This document shows, piece after piece, positions 25,297 to 34,387 of a stretch of DNA of 64,000 nt. The stretch comes from Bin5 sp022827195. GTDB taxonomy: Bacteria > Chloroflexota > Anaerolineae > Caldilineales > Caldilineaceae. How positions within the stretch are numbered: the first letter of the stretch is position 1; each line of letters starts with the position of its first letter. A program made the translations under genes and the position numbers. The stretch lies in assembly GCA_965208275.1 (NCBI GenBank), contig OZ242331.1, positions 1,736,001 through 1,800,000 of the forward strand. Direction: 5' to 3'. The notes beneath the pieces are model-generated. The model saw only the letters and a list, made by a program, of their open reading frames with translations. It had not been told where the DNA came from and did not search any database.

Positions 25297-27360
25297 ATGG
25301 CTGATTATACGACCGACAGAATACGAAACGTTACAGTTCTTGGGCACGGCAGTTCGGGCAAGACCTCGCTCGCCGAAGCGCTTCTTTTCAACGAGGGCGG
25401 CTCGAATCGGCTTGGACGCGTTGAGGACGGCTCGACCGTTTCAGATTGGGACGCCGAGGAGCAGCGCCGCGGCATCTCGATCAATCTCGCTATCGTCCCT
25501 GTAGAATCCAAGGACACCAGGCTGAATCTGATCGACACGCCGGGCTATCTCGACTTTGTCGGCGAGGTGATTAGCGGCCTGGCCGTCTCAGAAGCCGGTC
25601 TCGTCCTGATCGACTCCGTAGCCGGCGTCGAAGTCGGCACCGAGCTCGCCTGGGAGCAGCTCGATGCCGCCCAGAAGCCCCGCCTTATCTTCATCAACAA
25701 GATGGACCGCGAGAACGCCAATTTCGAACGCGCACTAGGGAGCATCAACGAGGCCTTCTCAGGCACAATCCTTCCCTTCCAATTGCCGATCGGGGCAGGA
25801 GAGAGCTTTGAAGGCGTAGTCAATCTGGTCGACATGAAGGCCTATCTCGGCGCCGATGCCACTGTCGCCGATATCCCGGCCGGCTTGGAAGACGCCGCTG
25901 AGGAGGCCCGCCAGGCCCTGATAGACGCCGCTGCCGAGACAGACGATGAGCTGATCATGAAGTACCTGGAAGGGGAAGAGCTGACCGAAGACGAGGTCCG
26001 CCAGGGTCTGCGACAGGGCGTCAGAGAGGGCCAGATCATCCCCGTCTTCTGCGGCAGCGCCATAGCCAATATGGGGCTCCGCAGCCTCGTGCGCGCGCTC
26101 ATCAGCTACGTGCCCTCTCCGGTTGACGTCGCCTCGCCGGCCGCCAATGGGGAAGAGGAAGAGATCGAGCTGGCGGCCGCGGCCGACGGCCCTGTGGCCG
26201 CCTACGTGTTTAAAACCATCGTTGACCGCTACGTCGGTCGCATGAACTACGTACGCGTCGTTTCCGGTACACTTGCGGCCGATTCGCAGGTGACGATTCA
26301 GCGCACCGGCAAGAGTGAAAAACTTCAGAACCTCTTTCGAGTCTGCGGCAAGGAGCTGGAGGCGGCCGCTGCGCTCGTTGCCGGAGAGATCGGCGTCGTC
26401 ACCAAAATGGAGGACCTGAGCACCTCCGATACGCTGGCAGAAGAGAAGCTCACCATCGCGCCGCCCGAGTATCCCAAGCCGCTCTACTCGGTCTCCGTCA
26501 TGCCTGCGACCAAGGCGGACAGCGCCAAGATGGGCCAGGGTTTGCAGGCCCTGGCCGAGGAGAACCCCACGCTGCAGGTCGAATACGTCTACGCCACCAA
26601 GCAGAACATCCTGCAGGGCATGGGCGACACCCACATCGACGTCGCCATCCGCAGCCTTGACAACAAATTCGGCGTCAAGGTCGAGACGGCCATGCCAAAG
26701 GTCCCCTACCAGGAGACCGTGACCCGCACCGCCAGCGCCCGTTATCGGCACAAGAAACAGACCGGCGGGGCAGGGCAGTTCGCCGACGTCGAGCTGCGCG
26801 TTGAACCGCTCGACCGCGGCGACGGTTTCTCCTACGACAGTGAGGTATTCGGCGGTTCGATTCCCAGTGTCTTCATACCCTCCATCGAGAAGGGAATCCG
26901 CCAGATTCTCGAACAGGGCGTGATCGCAGGCTTTCCCATCGTCGACGTCAAGGCCATTGTTTTCGACGGAAAGCACCACCCCGTCGACTCCAAGGACATC
27001 GCTTTCCAGACGGCCGGACGCGAGGTCTTCAAGATTGCCATGCAGGAGGCCCGGCCCGTGCTGCTCGAGCCCATTTACAGCATGAGGGTGACCGTTCCCG
27101 ACGAATTCATGGGCGACGTCATGGGAGACCTCAACAACCGCCGCGGCCGCGTACAGGGGATGGAGAATCGTAACAACCGCGCCATCATCAACGCCGAAAT
27201 CCCACTTGCCGAGATTCTGCGCTACGGCACCGATCTTCGCTCCATGACGCAGGGGCGGGGCATTTACACGATCGAATTCGAACGCTACGAGCCCGTCCCA
27301 GGCCACCTTGCCGATCATGTCATTACGCAGAGCAAGGAGGAAGAGGCCGAGCAGGAGTAG
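25297..27360 (+). CDS. Elongation factor G paralogue (EF-G-like GTPase)
   Basis: 687 residues with all five EF-G domains. The G motifs are GHGSSGKTSL (P-loop; standard EF-G has GHIDAGKTT), RRGISINLA (switch I, normally RGITI), DTPGYLDF, NKMD and CGSA. Domains II-V follow, with KKQTGGAGQFADVELRVEPL (domain IV start) and GRVQGMENRNNRAIINAEIP (domain V). The variant P-loop and switch I place it in the EF-G2/FusA2-like group, which may lack full translocase activity or act in recycling or under stress. No rpsL, rpsG or tuf gene is adjacent, as expected for a paralogue. GAGGAGG precedes the ATG. Confidence 0.85.
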   Translation: MADYTTDRIRNVTVLGHGSSGKTSLAEALLFNEGGSNRLGRVEDGSTVSDWDAEEQRRGISINLAIVPVESKDTRLNLIDTPGYLDFVGEVISGLAVSEAGLVLIDSVAGVEVGTELAWEQLDAAQKPRLIFINKMDRENANFERALGSINEAFSGTILPFQLPIGAGESFEGVVNLVDMKAYLGADATVADIPAGLEDAAEEARQALIDAAAETDDELIMKYLEGEELTEDEVRQGLRQGVREGQIIPVFCGSAIANMGLRSLVRALISYVPSPVDVASPAANGEEEEIELAAAADGPVAAYVFKTIVDRYVGRMNYVRVVSGTLAADSQVTIQRTGKSEKLQNLFRVCGKELEAAAALVAGEIGVVTKMEDLSTSDTLAEEKLTIAPPEYPKPLYSVSVMPATKADSAKMGQGLQALAEENPTLQVEYVYATKQNILQGMGDTHIDVAIRSLDNKFGVKVETAMPKVPYQETVTRTASARYRHKKQTGGAGQFADVELRVEPLDRGDGFSYDSEVFGGSIPSVFIPSIEKGIRQILEQGVIAGFPIVDVKAIVFDGKHHPVDSKDIAFQTAGREVFKIAMQEARPVLLEPIYSMRVTVPDEFMGDVMGDLNNRRGRVQGMENRNNRAIINAEIPLAEILRYGTDLRSMTQGRGIYTIEFERYEPVPGHLADHVITQSKEEEAEQE

Positions 27361-27474
27361 AAGGCGCGGTACAAACGTCCCAGCGGCCCGATCGGCCACC
27401 TACTTGCTCAGGCGAGGGGTGGCAGGTTCTCGTACCGAGCTACGCCTTTTGCAAGAATGACAGGATCGCGGGAC

Positions 27475-27503
27475 TTAGCTGCCATTCCAAATTGAACTAT
27501 ACT
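27475..27503 (+). promoter_or_regulatory. Possible promoter of the glycosyltransferase gene
   Basis: TTAGCT (27475-27480), 17 bp, TATACT (27498-27503). The -10 is good, the -35 weak. It lies 86 bp before the GTG start. Confidence 0.35.
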
Positions 27504-27588
27504 GGCTGAGTCTGCAAATGCCGGCGTTGACCGTCGGCGTTTTCATGCAACGCCCGAAAAAGGCACAAGCCGCACAGGAGCGCAATTC

Positions 27589-29190
27589 GTGCCTCAGTCT
27601 TTGCCACTGTTTTTCCTGCAACTCATTTACGCTATAAGCGCCTTCGGGCTGGCAGCCTACGGGCTGCAAGCGTTCATCCTCACCTTGTTGCGCCTTCGCG
27701 CCGACCGCTTTACTGCTGTTGCTTCTAACGAAGCCTCGGGCGACTGCGGGGGCTCTTCCGGTGACGGAAAGACAGACTGGCCTTCTGTCACAGTGCAGCT
27801 GCCCGTCTATAACGAACTTCACGTCGTCGGCCGCCTGATTGACGCCTGCGCCCGTATCGACTATCCCCCAGACCGCCTGCAGATCCAGGTGTTGGACGAT
27901 TCGGACGACGATACAACCACATTTGCCAAGAGCCGCGCTGCCTACTGGCAGCGCAAAGGGACCGACGTGCAGGTCGTGCGTCGCTCCAGCAGGCGCGGCT
28001 ACAAGGCCGGCGCCTTGCAGGAAGGGCTCGCATCGACCGCGGGCGAGTTTATCGCCGTATTTGATGCCGACTTCGCCCCCCGGCCGGGCTTCTTGCGGCG
28101 CACGATCCCAGTCTTTTTGGGGCCAAGCGGTGCCGGAGTCGGCTTTGTGCAGACGCGCTGGGCCCACCTGAATCCAGCGTATTCGGCACTGACCAAGGCA
28201 CAAGCCCTGGCCCTCGACGGCCACTTCGTCGTCGAGCAGGCAGCCCGCAATTCGACCGGCCTGCCCTTCGGATTCAACGGCTCTGCCGGCGTGTGGCGCC
28301 GCGCCTGCATCGAAGATGCCGCGGTCGGCGGCTGGCAGGCCGATACGCTATGCGAGGACCTGGACCTGAGCTACCGCGCCCAGATGGCCGGCTGGCGCGG
28401 CCTCTATCTCGACGACGTCGAGGCGCCCGCCGAACTACCCCCACAACTACTGGCCTTTAAGCGGCAGCAGTTCCGCTGGGCAAAAGGTAGCGTCGCCACG
28501 CTTCGCAAGCTTGGCGCTCGCATCTGGCAGGGCAACTGGCCGCTCTACAAACGCATCGCCGCGCTCGTCCACCTGGGCGGCTATCTAATCCACCCGCTGC
28601 TGCTGCTGCTACTCCTCGTCTCCCCGGTCCTGATCCTGCTCGGGAGCCAACCCTTCTGGCCACTGGCCTATCTGAGCCTGGTCTCCATCGGCCCGCCTGC
28701 GCTCTACGCCCTGGCGCAGCACCGGTTGCATCCCCGCGATTGGCCCCGCCGATGGGCCTTTCTGCCTATCCTCATGCTACTGGGCATGGGACTCTCGCTC
28801 AGCAACTCCGTGGCCGCGGTCCAGGCCCTGTTGGGGCGTACCGGCGCCTTTCTGCGGACGCCGAAGTTTCGTGTCGAGACCGGCGAACGCGCTTTCAGAC
28901 CCGGTGGCCGCGCAAAGGCAGGAACCTGGCAGCGGAGCGGCTACGCGCTGGGGCTGCAACCGGTAGTCGGCGGCGAACTCTTTCTTGCTGCCTACGCTTG
29001 CGCCGGCTGCTTCGTCGTTGCCGCCGGCGGCCATTGGTGGAGCCTGCCCTTCCTCGCTCTCTATGCCGGAGGCTACTCGCTGGTCGCCTTCATCGGGCTA
29101 TACGAGTCTTGGCTCGCGCGCCATGGCAAAAAAGCCCGCGGCCAATCCGCCTCCCGCCTATTCCGCGCCAAGAATCTTGTCAAATCCTGA
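27589..29190 (+). CDS. Family 2 glycosyltransferase, cellulose-synthase-like, membrane
   Basis: 533 residues, GTG start with AGGAG eight bases upstream. An N-terminal helix (LPLFFLQLIYAISAFGLAAYGL) is followed by a GT2 catalytic domain with the processive set: VQLPVYNELHVVGRLI, VLDDSDDDT, VFDADFAP, TLCEDLDLSYRA (catalytic Asp) and QQFRW (QxxRW). Several C-terminal helices start at about residue 320 (LGGYLIHPLLLLLLLVSPVLILL). Such enzymes polymerise or transfer sugars from UDP- or GDP-sugar onto a lipid or growing chain at the cytoplasmic membrane. No BcsB or PilZ partner is nearby, so a glycolipid or exopolysaccharide product is as likely as cellulose. Confidence 0.87.
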   Translation: MPQSLPLFFLQLIYAISAFGLAAYGLQAFILTLLRLRADRFTAVASNEASGDCGGSSGDGKTDWPSVTVQLPVYNELHVVGRLIDACARIDYPPDRLQIQVLDDSDDDTTTFAKSRAAYWQRKGTDVQVVRRSSRRGYKAGALQEGLASTAGEFIAVFDADFAPRPGFLRRTIPVFLGPSGAGVGFVQTRWAHLNPAYSALTKAQALALDGHFVVEQAARNSTGLPFGFNGSAGVWRRACIEDAAVGGWQADTLCEDLDLSYRAQMAGWRGLYLDDVEAPAELPPQLLAFKRQQFRWAKGSVATLRKLGARIWQGNWPLYKRIAALVHLGGYLIHPLLLLLLLVSPVLILLGSQPFWPLAYLSLVSIGPPALYALAQHRLHPRDWPRRWAFLPILMLLGMGLSLSNSVAAVQALLGRTGAFLRTPKFRVETGERAFRPGGRAKAGTWQRSGYALGLQPVVGGELFLAAYACAGCFVVAAGGHWWSLPFLALYAGGYSLVAFIGLYESWLARHGKKARGQSASRLFRAKNLVKS

Positions 29191-29205
29191 TAGCGCCTGT
29201 ACAAT
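29177..29205 (+). promoter_or_regulatory. Promoter overlapping the end of the glycosyltransferase gene
   Basis: TTGTCA (29177-29182), 17 bp, TACAAT (29200-29205). The -35 is inside the last codons of the glycosyltransferase gene. It would start near 29212 and drive the 71-residue protein and perhaps polA. Confidence 0.6.
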
Positions 29206-29311
29206 TGCGCTATGCAGCACATGGGGCCTGCCCGCCGCGGCCGAAGCAAGACGCGGCTCGTTGCAGTGACCCACTTGGGATCCGTTGCCCGTTCGCACGG
29301 AGGTTTTTGCG

Positions 29312-29527
29312 GTGGCCAAGCGAAGCTACGACGATATTACCTGGCTTGAGGACCCGAAGGACGTGATCGTTCTCGCCAATCGCAGCGGCAAGAATTACAT
29401 TCTCGACCTCCCGACAGGCCACTACAGGCTGGACGCCGGACGCCGCATGAGAACGTTGCGTTCGATTCTCGAAATCGTTCAGATTCGCGACCTTGTAGCC
29501 GGCGGTCAACTTGCCGTTGAAGAGTAA
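29312..29527 (+). CDS. 71-residue protein of unknown function
   Basis: Start taken as the GTG at 29312 because GGAGG (29299-29303) lies eight bases before it; the reading MAKRSYDDITWLEDP follows. The rest is a compact, charged sequence with VIVLANRSGKNYILDLPTG, YRLDAGRRMRTL and ILEIVQIRDLVAGGQL, without Cys, signal peptide or membrane helix. I do not recognise a family. It has its own promoter and stands 112 bp before polA in the same direction. The composition and codon pattern are like the neighbours, so I think it is a real gene; a small nucleic-acid-associated protein is one possibility. Confidence 0.65.
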   Translation: MAKRSYDDITWLEDPKDVIVLANRSGKNYILDLPTGHYRLDAGRRMRTLRSILEIVQIRDLVAGGQLAVEE

Positions 29528-29588
29528 CTGCTTTCGCATGCAGGTGGGCGCTGCAATCTTGCCGGCGAGTCCGAGTGGCCTGTCTGCG

Positions 29589-29617
29589 TTGACAACGGCC
29601 AGGGTACGGCCTATGCG
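29589..29617 (+). promoter_or_regulatory. Possible promoter of polA
   Basis: TTGACA (29589-29594), 17 bp, TATGCG (29612-29617). Consensus -35 but a poor -10. It would leave a leader of under 20 nt before the GTG at 29640, so it could equally be chance. Confidence 0.35.
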
Positions 29618-29639
29618 TCCTTCCAACAGGTGAGTAAAC

Positions 29640-32492
29640 GTGTCGACATTCCTTCTCATTGACGGGCACTCGCAGGCATTTCGCGCCTACTTCGGGGTCA
29701 GAGTTCCGATGAGCACCGCCCGCGGCGAGTCGACCGGAGCAGTGTTCGGTTTTGTCAGCAAGCTGTTCAGCGTGCTGAGGGACTACCGGCCCGACGGCGT
29801 GGCCGTCGCATTTGACAAGGGCGACACATGGCGGCACGCGGAGTTCACCGAATACAAAGCGACGCGCGACGCGATGCCCGACGACATGCGCCCACAGATG
29901 GACCGCATCGAGCAGGTCCTGGATGCGCTGCGCATCCCAACCGTGTCGCTCGAAGACTACGAGGCCGACGACGTGCTCGGCGCGCTGGCGCAACAGGCCG
30001 CCGCGGCCGGACACGACGTATTGATTCTCACCGGCGACCGCGACCTTTTCCAGTTGGCTTCCGATCGCGTCCGCATCCTCTACACCTCCGGCGGGCCCTC
30101 GCCGACCACTTCGGCCTACGGCGCAGCGGAGGTCGCCGGCCGCTATGGCGGCCTCACACCGGAACAGTTCGTGGAGATGAAGGCGCTGGTCGGCGACAGC
30201 TCGGATAACATCCCCGGCGCGCCGGGTGTCGGCGAAAAGACTGCGATCGGCTACCTTCAGAAGTACGGCTCGCTCGACGTTCTCTTTGAGCACATCGACG
30301 AAATCCGCGGCCCCAAAAAGCAGCAGAACCTGCGTGGGGCCGAGCAGGAGGTACGGCGCAACAAGAGGTTGATGACCATAGTCTGCGACCTCAACGTCAC
30401 CTTCGACGCCGATACCTTCCGCCTCGCCGGATATGACAGGTCAGCGGTGGAAAGCCTCTTTGCCGAGCTGGAGTTCAACCGCCTTCAGCGCGAGCTCGAC
30501 GAACTGGGCGAGATCACCTTGGCAGGCGCCGCAGATGGCGGACCGCAACTGCAGTCAGGGCTCTTTCCCGATGCCGCTCAGCCAGATTCCGCGCCCGTGC
30601 TGCTCCCCGACGCGCCCGGCAAGGCTAGCGATACGCATCCTTACCTCTGTGTTCAGGACCAGGCCGGGCTTGACAATGTGGTCGAGGCCCTCGAAGGGGC
30701 GGAGATCCTCTCTTTCGACGTCGAGACCACCGGCACCGACCCGATGACCGCCGACCTCGTCGGCCTGGGAATCGCCTGGGCCAAGGGCGAGGGCTGCTAC
30801 ATTCCGGTCGCCCACGATGAGGGCAAACAACTGCCCTGGGACCTTGTCAAGAAATCGATTCAACCTTACTTTGCCCGTGCCGACCTGCCCAAGGTGGCCC
30901 ACAACGGCAAGTATGACCTCGTCGTCTGCCGCCGCCACGGGCTCGAAGTCAACGGCCCGATCCACGACACCCTGACCGCTGCCTGGCTGCTGGACTCCGG
31001 CAGCCGCTCCCTCGGCCTCAAGGCCCAGGCGCAGGCGGTGCTCAACTGGACGATGACCGACATCTCTGCGCTAATCGGCAGCGGCCGCAACCAGATTTCG
31101 ATCGGGCAGGTAGAAATCGGAGAGGTCACTGCCTACTGCGGCGCTGACGTTGACGCAACCATCCAGCTTTGGGACGCGCTCTCGCCAGAGCTGCACGAAG
31201 CCGGGATGTGGGAGCTCTACAGCTGTATCGAGCTGCCGTTGCTGCCGGTCCTTGCCGATATGGAGATGGCCGGCATTCAGGTCAATTCAGATTTCCTCGC
31301 TGAGATGTCCGTCAGGCTCGTAGCACGCCTGGGGCAGATCGACGAACGGCTCAAGCAGATCGTTGGGCGCGACTTCAATCTGCGCAGCACGCGGCAGCTC
31401 AGCGAAGTCATGTTCAACGAGATGGGATTCCCGTCCAAGGGACTGAAAAAGACGCGCACCGGATTCGTCAGCACCGCGGCCGGGGAGCTGGAGAAGCTGA
31501 GAAACCTGACCGCCGAGTTGTCGTCCGACCAGGGGGAGTTTCTGACGCTTCTGTTTGAGCAACGGCAGCTGGAAAAGCTGCGCGGCACTTACGTTGACAC
31601 GCTGGGCGATATGGTCAACGAGCATACAGGCCGCATCCATACCAGTTACAGCCAGACCGGCTCCTCGACAGGCCGGCTCAGCAGCAACAACCCGAACCTG
31701 CAGAACATACCCATCCGCACCGAGCGAGGACGCGAAGTCCGAAAGGCCTTTGAGGCCGCGGAGGGCAAACTGCTGCTGGCGGCCGACTACAGCCAGGTTG
31801 AGCTCCGAATTCTGGCCCACATGGTGCAAGAGCAGCCGCTGCTCGACGCATTTCGCCAGGGGCAGGACATTCACGCGGTTACGGCGTCGCGTTTGTTCGA
31901 CGTGCCGCTCGACCAGGTCTCCTACGACCAGCGCGGCATGGGCAAGACGATCAACTTCGCCACGATCTACGGCGTCAGCGCCTTCGGTCTCAGCAGCCGC
32001 ACCGACATGGGACCGGCCGAAGCGCAGGAGTTTCTCGATCAGTACTTCGCTACCTATCCCAGCGTGCGCGAATATATCGACGAGACCATCCACAGGGCCA
32101 ATACCGACGGCTATGTAACGACGCTTTTGGGGCGCAGGCGCCGTTTCGACGAACTCAAGGGGCGGCTGCCTTTCAACCAGAGACAGGCGCTGGAACGCCA
32201 GGCAATTAATGCGCCGATCCAGGGCACGGCCGCCGACATCACCAAGATCGCCATGTGCCGCCTCCATCAGCGGTTGCGCGATGAGGGCGTGGTAGCCAAG
32301 ATGCTCCTGCAAGTCCACGACGAGCTGGTGCTGGAACTCCCACACTCCGAATTGGGTACGGTCGCGCCGATCGTGCGCGATGTCATGGAATCGGCCTACC
32401 GCCTGGATGTTCCCCTCGTGGTGGATGTCGAAGCGGGCCCGAACTGGTACGAAATGGAGGAGATGCCGCTTTCCGAGGCACAGCCTCACTGA
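29640..32492 (+). CDS. polA: DNA polymerase I
   Basis: 950 residues, GTG start (STFLLIDGHSQAFRAYF) with AGGTGAG just upstream. It has three domains. The 5'-3' flap exonuclease (1-290) includes YEADDVLGALA, LTGDRDLFQL and GDSSDNIPGAPGVGEKTA. The 3'-5' exonuclease (about 335-530) has FDVETTG (D360, E362), HNGKYD and YCGADVDAT, so the proofreading residues look intact. The polymerase (530-950) has motif A ADYSQVELR (Asp716), motif B RGMGKTINFATIYG and motif C LLQVHDELVLE. It fills repair gaps and removes RNA primers. argS follows 83 bp later in the same direction. Confidence 0.97.
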   Translation: MSTFLLIDGHSQAFRAYFGVRVPMSTARGESTGAVFGFVSKLFSVLRDYRPDGVAVAFDKGDTWRHAEFTEYKATRDAMPDDMRPQMDRIEQVLDALRIPTVSLEDYEADDVLGALAQQAAAAGHDVLILTGDRDLFQLASDRVRILYTSGGPSPTTSAYGAAEVAGRYGGLTPEQFVEMKALVGDSSDNIPGAPGVGEKTAIGYLQKYGSLDVLFEHIDEIRGPKKQQNLRGAEQEVRRNKRLMTIVCDLNVTFDADTFRLAGYDRSAVESLFAELEFNRLQRELDELGEITLAGAADGGPQLQSGLFPDAAQPDSAPVLLPDAPGKASDTHPYLCVQDQAGLDNVVEALEGAEILSFDVETTGTDPMTADLVGLGIAWAKGEGCYIPVAHDEGKQLPWDLVKKSIQPYFARADLPKVAHNGKYDLVVCRRHGLEVNGPIHDTLTAAWLLDSGSRSLGLKAQAQAVLNWTMTDISALIGSGRNQISIGQVEIGEVTAYCGADVDATIQLWDALSPELHEAGMWELYSCIELPLLPVLADMEMAGIQVNSDFLAEMSVRLVARLGQIDERLKQIVGRDFNLRSTRQLSEVMFNEMGFPSKGLKKTRTGFVSTAAGELEKLRNLTAELSSDQGEFLTLLFEQRQLEKLRGTYVDTLGDMVNEHTGRIHTSYSQTGSSTGRLSSNNPNLQNIPIRTERGREVRKAFEAAEGKLLLAADYSQVELRILAHMVQEQPLLDAFRQGQDIHAVTASRLFDVPLDQVSYDQRGMGKTINFATIYGVSAFGLSSRTDMGPAEAQEFLDQYFATYPSVREYIDETIHRANTDGYVTTLLGRRRRFDELKGRLPFNQRQALERQAINAPIQGTAADITKIAMCRLHQRLRDEGVVAKMLLQVHDELVLELPHSELGTVAPIVRDVMESAYRLDVPLVVDVEAGPNWYEMEEMPLSEAQPH

Positions 32493-32575
32493 ACAGGCGC
32501 AACCGGGTACGGCCCGGATGGTTGTGCGCTTGTGTCAGGCTGGCCTATTCGAGACGGCGAGGTGGGACATCGAAG

Positions 32576-34327
32576 ATGATTCGAGATCAGATTCGGCAGG
32601 CGGTTATCGATGCCGTCGCCGCGGCGCAGGCTTGCGGCGATTTGCCCGCGATCGACACACCCCAGGTTGAAATTCAACGCCCCAATCAACCGGAACACGG
32701 CGACTACAGCTCCAACGTCGCCCTGCTCGCTGCTTCGACAGTAAGAAAGTCGACAGGCGGCAAGGTCAACCCGCGTCAGATCGCCCAGTCTATCGTCGAC
32801 CACCTCGCTCGCGGCGAGTCGGGCGGCAACGGCCGTGCCGACGCCATAGGCAGCGTCGAGCTCGCCGGCCCAGGATTCATCAACATACGCCTCAGCCAGC
32901 GCTGGCTGCAGCACCAAGTCCCGGCCATCGTCGCGGCCGGCGCCGATTTTGGCGCTATCGACAAGGGAGTGGGGCAACGCTGGCAGGTCGAATATGTCAG
33001 CGCCAATCCGACCGGTCCTCTCCACTACGGCGGCGGGCGAAACGCCGTGCTGGGAGACACACTCGCCAACCTTTTGGAAGCCGCCGGATACGAGGTCCAG
33101 CGGGAATTCTACGTCAACGACAGCGGCACCCAGTTCCAGCTCTTCATCGAAAGCCTCTACGCCTGTTACCTGCAGCGCTGTCAACAGGAAAGCGGAAGCC
33201 CCGGCCCCAGCGCAGAGATTCCCGAAGACGGCTACCACGGCGCCTATCTCCACGACTATGCGCGCATGGTGTGGGAACGCGAAGGCGATCGCATTCTCAA
33301 GTTGGAAAGGGAGGCCGCCATTGCATCAATGCGCGACATCGGGCGCGAGATCGTCCTGCGCGATCTCGAGAGTGAGTTGCAGGCGCTGGGGGTAACATTC
33401 GACCGCTGGTTCAGCGAGCGCAGCCTTTACGACGAGGGTCTGGTCGATAGCCTTCTGAAGCAGCTCGCGGCCGACGGCGAAGTGATTGAGAGAGACGGCG
33501 CCCGGTGGTTTGTCGCCAGCAAGTATCCGGGCAACGAAAAGGACGAAGTGGTCGTCCGCTCCAACGGCGCCCCCACATACTTTGCCAGCGACATCGCCTA
33601 TCACTACGACAAGCTTGTGCGCCGCAAATTCGACAGGGTTATTAACGTCTGGGCCGTCGACCACCAGGGTCACGTCCCGCGCATGGCGGCGGTGATGCGC
33701 GCTCTTGACGTCGACCCGGAGCGCCTGGTCATTCTGCTCTACAACCTGGTCAAACTGATTCGCGACGGCAGTGAGGTCAAGATGAGCAAGCGTTCGGGCG
33801 ACCTGCTAACCGTACGCGAAGTCGTGGAAGAGGTCGGGTCGGACGCCGTGCGATTCATGCTTCTGACCACCAGCCCGGAGCGCAGCGTAGAATTCGACAT
33901 GAGCCTGGCCGTCCAGCGCAAGAATGAGAACCGCGTTTACTACGTCCAGTACGGTCATGCCCGCATCTGTTCGCTCCTGGACAAGGCCGCACAGAGCGGA
34001 TACGAGATCCCCGAAGCTCAGACGGGCGACGCCGCCGACACCGTGTCGCTACTTTCCCATCCTGCCGAGCTAAGCCTGATTCGCAAGATGCTTGAGATGG
34101 AGGAGCAGATCGAGCTCGCGGTAGAGCGGCTCTCGCCCCACAATCTCACCTATTTTGCAGAGGACCTGACCAAGGCCTTCAGCGCCTTCTATGAGAACTG
34201 CCAGGTGCTGCATTCGGACGTACCGCCCGAACTGGCACGCGCCAGGCTGCTGCTGAGCCTTGCCGCCCGGACCGCCCTCGCGCGCGTCCTCCGCCTGATG
34301 GGCATGACCGCCCCGGAGACGATGTGA
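32576..34327 (+). CDS. argS: Arginyl-tRNA synthetase with unusual HIGH motif
   Basis: 583 residues from the ATG at 32576 (MIRDQIRQAV), with AGGTGG upstream; a frame open to 32522 lacks a ribosome site. The ArgRS N-terminal domain (Add-1) spans about 1-110 with NQPEHGDYSSNVALL. The class I catalytic core begins VSANPTGPLHYGGGRNAVLGD. The normal HxGH signature is HYGG here, with Gly in place of the last His. FYVNDSGTQ, FASDIAYHYDK, VWAVDHQGHVPRM and the intact KMSKRSG loop follow. The C-terminal anticodon-binding helical domain ends ARVLRLMGMTAPETM. It charges tRNA-Arg. Frame and length argue that the gene is functional despite the motif change. Confidence 0.95.
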   Translation: MIRDQIRQAVIDAVAAAQACGDLPAIDTPQVEIQRPNQPEHGDYSSNVALLAASTVRKSTGGKVNPRQIAQSIVDHLARGESGGNGRADAIGSVELAGPGFINIRLSQRWLQHQVPAIVAAGADFGAIDKGVGQRWQVEYVSANPTGPLHYGGGRNAVLGDTLANLLEAAGYEVQREFYVNDSGTQFQLFIESLYACYLQRCQQESGSPGPSAEIPEDGYHGAYLHDYARMVWEREGDRILKLEREAAIASMRDIGREIVLRDLESELQALGVTFDRWFSERSLYDEGLVDSLLKQLAADGEVIERDGARWFVASKYPGNEKDEVVVRSNGAPTYFASDIAYHYDKLVRRKFDRVINVWAVDHQGHVPRMAAVMRALDVDPERLVILLYNLVKLIRDGSEVKMSKRSGDLLTVREVVEEVGSDAVRFMLLTTSPERSVEFDMSLAVQRKNENRVYYVQYGHARICSLLDKAAQSGYEIPEAQTGDAADTVSLLSHPAELSLIRKMLEMEEQIELAVERLSPHNLTYFAEDLTKAFSAFYENCQVLHSDVPPELARARLLLSLAARTALARVLRLMGMTAPETM

Positions 34328-34387
34328 CGATTGCACCCGGCCAATCCTGCCCGGTCGGGAGACCGTTCCCGCTGAGAGAGGGGCGAA

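Noticed and set aside
25759..27399. Minus-strand frame of 546 codons antisense to the EF-G paralogue
   Set aside because: The EF-G reading has all GTPase motifs; the antisense product has repeated low-information residues and no ribosome site.
31287..32489. Minus-strand frame of 400 codons antisense to polA
   Set aside because: It lies wholly inside polymerase motifs A to C and has no recognisable family; a shadow.
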